NCBI GenBank assembly: GCA_964017065.1
Contig: OZ024784.1
Coordinates: forward strand, 7,855,152-7,919,151
Origin: Haliclona indistincta
Lineage: Eukaryota > Porifera > Demospongiae > Haplosclerida > Chalinidae
DNA length: 64,000 bases
Direction of reading: 5' to 3'
In this document: piece after piece, positions 57,047 to 64,000 of the stretch
Layout: every line of letters begins with the position of its first letter
Numbering within the stretch: position 1 is the stretch's first letter
Translations under genes and position numbers: made by a program
The notes under the pieces: generated by a model
What the model saw: only the letters and a program-made list of their open reading frames with translations
What the model was told of the DNA's origin: nothing
The model's database searches: none

Positions 57047-59080
57047 TCAAGGTGGCACCCAGTCATCAGCAGTCCATGACGGAGGAGGAGCTACAAACTG
57101 CCAGTCCGGACCAGTATATGACAGCGCATGTAAACACATTAGTAACTGCTGAGGTGTTGGGTCAGCACGACACAGCGAACACTCTGTACAAAATGGGTCC
57201 TTGGTTTCTTTAATACAATCTGGATCTCCTTGCCCAGCAAGATCAGGATCCTGGCTCTTGCCTTGTGTGGTAAAGCTTGAATCTGTTCCTACTGTAATTT
57301 CCAATTGCTCAGAGCTCTTGTCTTCATCTGGGTTCTTGTCTTCTGTTGAGGTACCAACAAGATCAGTGCTATTGTTTACTGCCGCAATGTGGTATTCTTT
57401 TGGATGTAAACTTGAGTCCTTGCCTTGAGCTAGGCTTTTGTCTTTCGTAATGTGATCAGGATCTTTAATATGATCAGAGATATCATTTGCAGAACCAATG
57501 CATTTGTCCTGTAGCTCAAAATCACTCTGAGCTTGTGATTGTTCACACACTGTATCACTGTAGTTGGATTGCACTATTGCACTCATCACCTGATGATGAA
57601 CACAGTGAGTGGAAAAATTACACAGACAATGCAAAATGACTGACAGCGTCCATATCTTCAGTTCCTTCACCAGCTTGTCCCCTCTTGGGACCCCATGCAG
57701 GATGATTGTACACAGGATCACCAATAATAGGGAATCCTATAGGGAATAGAGCTGACAAAAATCCTTTTCTACTACTTTCTTACCCAGCCACTGCAAGTGG
57801 ATTCTGATTTGATGCATTCTACCAGTTTTAGGTTCACCTAACAGCAAAACATCATAATTATAGAAGTATGCCTGTGTCTCACATTGCAGTAGACTAGACT
57901 TTCCATTGTATGAGAGTCTGGTGAACAGAGTGGAGGATGGCTTTCCCTTCTGGTCAACACGACACAGTCCCACCTTGTGCGATACTACAACAATTGGTTG
58001 TGAACACTCTACTGGAGTACTGTAAGCAGAGGAATGGTTATGATAATGCACAGAGAGTCTTACTCAGAAAACTCTCCCATAACTCTACAAAGGTATTTTT
58101 TCTTCAACAGCCTTTCTCTGATTTGGTGTTCTAACTGTTGTGTAATTTCCAAACACTTTGCCAAGATGAGTACACCAGAAGTCAATCGATCCAGCCTGTG
58201 AATAGCTACATTCAGTACAACTATCTGCATAGCTTTGTGAGTGCGGCTTACTATATAGATTGCTCCAATTGTGCTCTTTGCACAGAATATACACAATAGT
58301 GTTATGCCGATAGCGGCCACAAGGATGTACCTGTAATGACCAGAATAGTGTACAATTTCTATCACTGATTTTCAATCGAAAATTTTTCTCACAGGAATGG
58401 AACTTGGTTTGTTGACTACAACAAGTTGAGAGTCCTCGTGCAGTATTTGTATAGGTAGACTGGTTACTGGAGGCTCATGACGATGAACCTTGTGACATAT
58501 CAGATCATTGTCACTGATGATGGTTGATAGCTGCACTGCATGACCATTGACTAAAGCAGACACGTACCAGATTGCACGTGACACACATAATCATCATTAA
58601 AACCTACCAGTTACACGACCTGATGTAATTGCTTTTTCCTATAAAAATAGTAAGTAGTACATGCACGCTCTGGTCTATAGACCACACCCACTAACATAAT
58701 ACTCTGGTTTTTCACTCTGAAACTCCTTTGAGAACATGTCAAACACACCTTTACCAAGCCACCTTCCCTTAGCATGAGTAGTGAACGTAAAGTAGTACGG
58801 ACGCACGCACCGGAAACCTGCGTATGATAAATTATAAATCACTCGAAAATGATGCCACACCAACTACATCGGGGCCTGATTTACAACTCACCATCACGAT
58901 AATAATACGATGTTTCATGTATGATTACTTTGCTTGTGGCTTCTTTTCGTATCTGTACATGCAATGATGAATCATGCAATGAACGCAGACACCTGCCTTC
59001 TTGCTTTCAGGAAGTGTATCATCATCTTTTGGCTGCTCATCACGATGCCTAGCCCTTCTCTTACGACGAGAACGAGACAT
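57047..59080 (-). CDS. RPUSD2: RNA pseudouridine synthase RPUSD2
   Basis: RluA-family enzyme that isomerises uridine to pseudouridine. Exons 58991-59080, 58892-58952, 58696-58817, 58608-58638, 58393-58550, 58252-58330, 58064-58205, 57784-58019, 57645-57736 and 57047-57589 give 517 residues (human 545). Landmarks: PYYFTFTTHAKGRWLGKGVF, an S4-like VTVNGHAVQL, VVVNKPSSIPVHP, the catalytic motif HRLDRLTSGVLI with its Asp, GEPKTGRMHQIRIHLQWLG and IGDPVYNHPAWGP. The C-terminus CTECSLCRADPTPQQLLMCL and WTADDWVPP matches the RPUSD2 tail. An acidic insert of about 110 residues lies before it. The N-terminus is very basic (SRSRRKRRARHR), suggesting nuclear targeting. The intron at 58206-58251 is only 46 nt. 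The exon 1 donor is ambiguous by 2 nt. Confidence 0.93.
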
Positions 59081-59437
59081 GATGTTCTATTTAGCACACG
59101 TGTTTCGACAAAGAGGCGGAGCTGGTATATACAACATTCCAAGCAAGTAATTCGGATATACTACCGTAATTTGCAAGTCAGTTGTCAACTTTTTGCGTAG
59201 CTTTTCCATCAAGACGCATGCGCATTGACGAAATGTAAATGGCTTTGTACAGTCAAATGCGCATGCGTAGCGTGCTATGGTTGTGAGCTTGAGACAACGG
59301 ATTTGCAATCTACGGTAGTAGTAAGAGATGCCATGCAAGGTGAAAATATTTGTGTTTGTTAGTATTGCTGATCATAAACATCAACAACATTGAAATTGTG
59401 TTTTTAACATTGCAATATTCAAAATAATGTTGACTAA

Positions 59438-61456
59438 TTAATAGTGTCTTCTTTTAGCGAAAAGTCCACAAAGTAGAACAAGATGAGAAGCTAGAAGGAG
59501 AAGGGAGCTGGCGGTGGTCGATGGATAGACATTCCAGCAATACTCCACTAGTACCAGAATCAGCATACTGTAGATAGACAATATGGAATATTTATACATG
59601 TAGTGGCTTGAGTATAGAGCCTAATATACTGATGAATAGCTCGAGTTGGCATGACTGATACCATAAAAGTAAATTATTAGCATCAGACAAGAGACAAGTC
59701 AGTGACAAAGGAACATACATTACACTATGTACGCTATGTTTGCTTGTTGCAGATGTGTATCCGCATGCATCAAAATTTAGTCACGTATGCTACACAATCT
59801 ACTGTACATAGCAGCCAATACACAGAAATATCTTAATACGATAAGATCTCTATGCGCAAGTCTATACTAGTAAAAGGCTGCTACATCACAAGGTAAGCTT
59901 CTTTTTACTAGCTACACGGCAGTACCAATGATATTATTATAGTACACACTTGATGGGAGTTGCTAAAGGCGTCCAGTGGAAGAGTAGAGGGAGAGTGTGA
60001 TGATACCACACATAGAACTGGTAGTGCAGGGAGCGTGAGAAACACACACCAATCACATTAGCTGTGAACAGTACCCACACCACATCTGATGGAGCAAACC
60101 ATGTCAGTACAGTGAGCAAGCTAAAGGTATGGTACCTTGAGGTCTAACTCGCGGTGAAGATGACCTCTTCTCCCATTTCAAAAGTTGATTGAGCTCATCT
60201 TTTCTGCAGTGCAATAGAGACCACTAACAGTATACTAGTTTTAACCATACCTAATCCAATGCTTGTATGCAAACACTGCTAGAGTGAGTACATGACCAGC
60301 CAGTAGTAACACATGGAACCAACGACTAAGAAATATTGATTCCGGTAGAAACCGCCAGTTAACAGTCCACTTGAACAAGAATACACGACTTAGGTCAAAC
60401 GCTCTACTGATGTAGGAGACTGGATGTGTGAGAAGAAATGGCAGCCCTACAGCTAACTAAGAGAAAATGGAGTGTGACTGATGCATGTATTATTACCTGT
60501 ACAGCTGCACATACAAACACTCTAATAACAGTTCCTTTCAATCCATGAACACGAAGCAAAAGATAGAGTAAACCGGGAGCAAATAGAATCACATTCATCT
60601 TAACCGAGACTGCAAAACTATTAAAAGATGAAGACATTATAAAGGTGAATTAAAACACTATACCTGTATACAATACATGCTAATATCCAGTGGTTCTCGA
60701 TCATGAACAGTAATGCAATGTAGAGAATCAACATCACAACAGCATCATTGAACATGCGCAAAACAAATATAGAGTGAACTCTATGAGCAGTGACACACAA
60801 AAAGAGCAGAAGAATGGGAGGAAAATGGACTGCCTGAAGTACAAGAAATTTATCAGAATGAGAAACATGTTGAAATTGAACTTGATGATTTTTAACTTTA
60901 ACTTGGCAACTCACCTTACTGATGCGTGTGTATATTTTCATAACAACAGCCAGATTGATCAAATATAATCCACCAAATAGCCACTGAGCCAAACGCACAT
61001 TACGCCCACCACTAGTGACCCAATATAGCAATGAGTACACATACACAAACCCTGCTGGATAACTGGGTGTGGTCAAACAACAATAGCTTATAACTGCAGT
61101 CATACAAAAATGATACGTACACAAGCGGTCCAGTGTCACCATGCAGTTGCTGATAGTCTGTTGTCCCATTCAGTGCACCCTCTACCTCCTGCATGTATGC
61201 CCGCCAGTCAATTTCTGTGTCTACATACATTATAGATTTATAAATTTTATGCTTGAAACCATATGCAGCACCTCTCTGGCAGCACATGGTCCACCTATTT
61301 GTTATTACAAAAAATGAATATCAACAGCTCACATGGTACCCGTAAGATTATGGCAGGAACAAGGACGCATTCCAACATGAACAGTGCTGTAGCGGTAGGC
61401 ACACAATAACGCGGTGTCACCAGGGCTCGAACAGCAGTCCAAACCCACTCCGCCAT
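59438..61456 (-). CDS. ALG3: dolichyl-P-Man:Man5GlcNAc2-PP-dolichol alpha-1,3-mannosyltransferase
   Basis: Adds the first lumenal mannose to the N-glycan precursor in the endoplasmic reticulum. Exons 61333-61456, 61121-61220, 60915-61062, 60664-60833, 60497-60617, 60251-60456, 60136-60203, 59950-60085 and 59438-59567 give 400 residues. Landmarks: [110 protein letters not shown] and, in the last exon, [20 protein letters not shown]. Multi-pass membrane protein. Without the final splice (AA|GTGTGT at 59950) the protein would stop early at 59937. The WNVYPST segment proves the downstream exon. Confidence 0.96.
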
Positions 61457-61593
61457 GTTGCTGGACGCGCAAAATGACAATAATAATAATTATTACTGAC
61501 AGTACAAACAATTTTTTTTATTCTCTGAAAAGTTAAAAATTTTATTTTTACAATAAATCTCAATAGTACTAAAGCCCGGCAGGAACACGGTGG

Positions 61594-64000
61594 TCAAAAA
61601 ACAAAAGTTTCATCAGCCATATCAATGGCCCAGCTAAATTTTTCGCGCTGAGAACGATTATATATTTTCTCTACTGGAACACCAATACGCTTGCACCAAG
61701 ACACAGTGATACGAGGGTCTAGGTAATTGAGTTTGGAAGTTCCCAACGCTATTTCTTTGTTTTCTTCCTGTAAAGTGATAGAATGAAATGACCAGCTACA
61801 TTGAGAGTCACAACCTTGTCAGTAGCTTGAACTTCAAGCTTAGCCAATTGCTCTTCTGTCCTTGTCACCTGCTTTTTCTTGGCCTCAAATTTTCTAAAAG
61901 AAACAAACAAGTACAAACGATGGCTAACGATGTACTGAGCAGCAGGAACTAGGGCTCACTTGGCTGCCGATGCAGAATCTTTTGCTTCCTTGCGAAGTGA
62001 CTTGAGCTCTTTCCTCATCTCAGCTAGCTGTTGCTCTTTGGCTTGTATCTGAAGGTGCAAGAGTTGCCAGCCACCAGCAGGGGCTTGGTTACCTTAGCTT
62101 GTAGATTGGACATTTGCTGGTCAAATGATTTGGGAGGAGCACGCTATTCAGAGAGAAAGCAACATGTAGAGAGAGAGAAAAATGAATGAGTAGACAGTAC
62201 CTGATGATTACACAGTACAGCAACTGCTCTATTGGCACGATTGTATGCCAACAGTTTCTCAGGCAACGAAGCATCCTCTGAAGAACAAAATGAAAAGAAG
62301 TAAGCATTGTTAACAAACTCTGTACCATCAGTAAGTTCTTCCAGCTGCTCTTGTAGTGTCTTTGAGGCATTAAAGGTCCTGAATACTTTAGCAGTGAGAC
62401 CAGGCATCAGCTCTGACAAGTACTTGTTAAGAATCGTGGTCTGAAAGAGATAAGTACATCAGCTATGATTGAAGATGATACCTACATTCAGTCGATCAAA
62501 CAGCTCATCATCCGGTTCCTTATTTTCCACAAAAAGTAATAGATTTTTGAACACTTGGTGCTCCACTGGCACACGATTGTAGTATCTGATGGAATCCTTA
62601 CCAAGGAAGTCAAACTCTACCACATCCTTCTGACCATCCAGTTCAGCATTCAGTCCTGAAGCATGTCAGCAATAGTAATAATGATAGTGTGATAAGCAGC
62701 TCACTGATATGTTCCACACGAAGGGAGCAGCAGCCCACAGTATCAGCAGCTTCATCAGGATCCTTCTCATTGCCAGCTCTCAGTGCTAGTTTGTCAATAA
62801 AGTACATTGCCACACTCCTGTGTGAAGCACGAGAAGTAAAGAGGATCAGTTATAAGGAAAACATGTACCTCTGTCTAACACGCATTTCTCTTGATTTCAA
62901 ATCAGCAGAGTACTGGCGCTGTATTTTGTCAACACATCCCTGTGTGGGTAGACACACACATGTTACGCAATCATGACTGTATAAAGTACCTTTAGTTTTC
63001 GTGCAGTTTCATATTTTGCCCAGTCCTTTTCTCCCTACAACACAGTAAACATTGTCAATCAATATTAAACATACCATGCATTCAGACTCACTTTCAATCG
63101 TGAGGTTGGATTCAACATAACATACTTGATTTGTCCTTGAATGTTCTCAACCCACATAGCCAACCAGGTCACCTAACATGGTAGAGTATTGATCAAGCAC
63201 GCACCCTGCTGACATGAAGGCTACCTTGTTATCATGTTGCACTTTTTTCCATCTGTGGCCAGGAGGAGGAGGTGGTACAGGAGCTCCCTTACCAATGTTG
63301 ATAGTGACATCTTCTGGTTGAACACGTCTCTAGAAAACAACATAACAAGGTTGTGCAGTGATATAACAAGCATCACACCTTTATCTTTCCTTGTTTAGGA
63401 TGATCTCCTCGACCTCTAAATAATCCTGGAGGCTCAGTCTTGAAGTTTCCAATACGCTCACGATGACCATCAATAATGGCCCAGCCATACTCGGCAAGAA
63501 TCTTCTCATTCTCTTCCTTAACCTTTAATTTCTGCTCCTTGGTCATGGCCTTACGCTCTTCAGAGCACTGCATAAAGTACTGATGTATCTCAGAGAAGTC
63601 ACACTTTTTAAGGTCAGTGATCTTCTTTGCTTCTTCTGGAGTCATTTCCTACAGGAGGAGAACCAAGAGATAAAGAGGATGCACGAGGTCACTGGTCTAC
63701 CTTTCTCCAGTCAGCAAAGAAGTTAGTGCAAAAGACATCTTTCTTTGTGTAATCATGATCCAACATCTTAGCAAAGAAAGTAGCAGCTTCCTCAGCTCCT
63801 TCAGAGAGTTTCATAACTTTACCTGTAGGAAAGCAAAATGTCAGAATGGAGATTGTTAGCGCATCACACTAAACCAAAGGTACTAATATAGTACAGAAAT
63901 TTCATGGCTTGCACTACAAACTACTAGAATTTGCACTTACCATCATAGCTGAATTTTACATGATCAGGCAATCTAGTGTACTGAGGAGCAAAGAATGGAC
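61594..64000 (-). CDS. TOP1: DNA topoisomerase I, 5' end beyond the window
   Basis: Type IB topoisomerase that relaxes supercoils through a 3'-phosphotyrosine. Exons in phase from the right edge: 63941->64000, 63701-63822, 63379-63648, 63225-63329, 63092-63172, 62990-63034, 62869-62939, 62705-62817, 62486-62655, 62326-62440, 62201-62277, 62093-62143, 61960-62048, 61815-61893 and 61594-61767. Core, linker and C-terminal domains are all present: [60 protein letters not shown], the catalytic Arg in [10 protein letters not shown] and in [14 protein letters not shown], a coiled-coil linker, then [10 protein letters not shown] with the active-site Tyr, ending [10 protein letters not shown]. The charged N-terminal region is off the window. 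Confidence 0.97.

Noticed and set aside
59328..59577. Two-exon plus-strand ORF starting MPCK and continuing [12 protein letters not shown], with good splice signals
   Set aside because: The second exon is exactly antisense to the last ALG3 exon, whose [11 protein letters not shown] segment is diagnostic. The plus-strand frame is a shadow.
59937..60085. Stop codon at 59937 as the end of ALG3
   Set aside because: It would drop the conserved WN-YPST segment; splicing at 59950 restores it in frame.

Overview
The window is nuclear DNA from an animal. It is gene-dense, and most genes have many short introns (often under 150 nt, one only 46 nt). The recognisable genes include clear metazoan ones: an MTG/ETO-family corepressor with TAFH and MYND domains, a forkhead factor, an SH2 adaptor, syntaxin-16 and BLOC-1 cappuccino. 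The compactness, the DUF4470/MYND gene and the many short palindromic elements suggest an early-branching metazoan, most likely a sponge. That assignment is an inference; no sequence search was possible.

Layout. 1-4 kb: dynein light intermediate chain (minus, 3' end missing). 4.5-7 kb: intronless triple-ankyrin protein with a PP1-docking motif. 7-11.5 kb: gene-poor spacer. 11.5-19.1 kb: PPP4R1 (minus), with one 2.9-kb intron full of repeats. 19.4-21.1 kb: a CAP-Gly protein (minus). 22.3-25.3 kb: MTG/ETO (plus). 25.6-27.0 kb: DHODH (plus). 27.1-27.3 kb: COA4 (minus). 27.4-28.4 kb: AIRIM (plus). 28.5-29.2 kb: BLOC1S4 (minus). 29.3-32.7 kb: intronless DUF4470/double-MYND protein (plus). 32.7-34.2 kb: retroelement remnant. 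34.2-35.9 kb: STX16 (minus). 36.1-38.6 kb: SLC7-type amino-acid transporter (plus). 39.4-40.1 kb: intronless pathogen-related/SnoaL-like protein (minus). 41.4-43.0 kb: enoyl-CoA isomerase (plus). 43.1-43.8 kb: a transposon and a tandem array. 44.3-45.7 kb: MRRF (minus). 45.8-46.8 kb: PEDS1 (plus). 47.7-48.8 kb: forkhead gene (minus). 49.9-51.4 kb: RRM-like protein (minus). 51.4-51.8 kb: COX19 (plus). 51.9-53.0 kb: SR-like RNA-binding protein (minus). 53.0-53.8 kb: palindrome plus 12-bp array. 53.8-56.8 kb: SH2/PH-like/GBD adaptor (minus). 57.0-59.1 kb: RPUSD2 (minus). 59.4-61.5 kb: ALG3 (minus). 61.6-64 kb: TOP1 (minus, 5' end missing).

The genes are mostly unrelated housekeeping functions. 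Several concern mitochondria (DHODH, COA4, COX19, MRRF), and others vesicle traffic or phosphatase signalling. The organising principle is promoter sharing: at least six head-to-head pairs have starts 71-212 bp apart or share a short leader, and convergent pairs have stops as close as 28 bp. Exon models were built by hand from GT/AG sites, reading-frame phase and family knowledge. For the complete models the exon lengths sum to whole codons.
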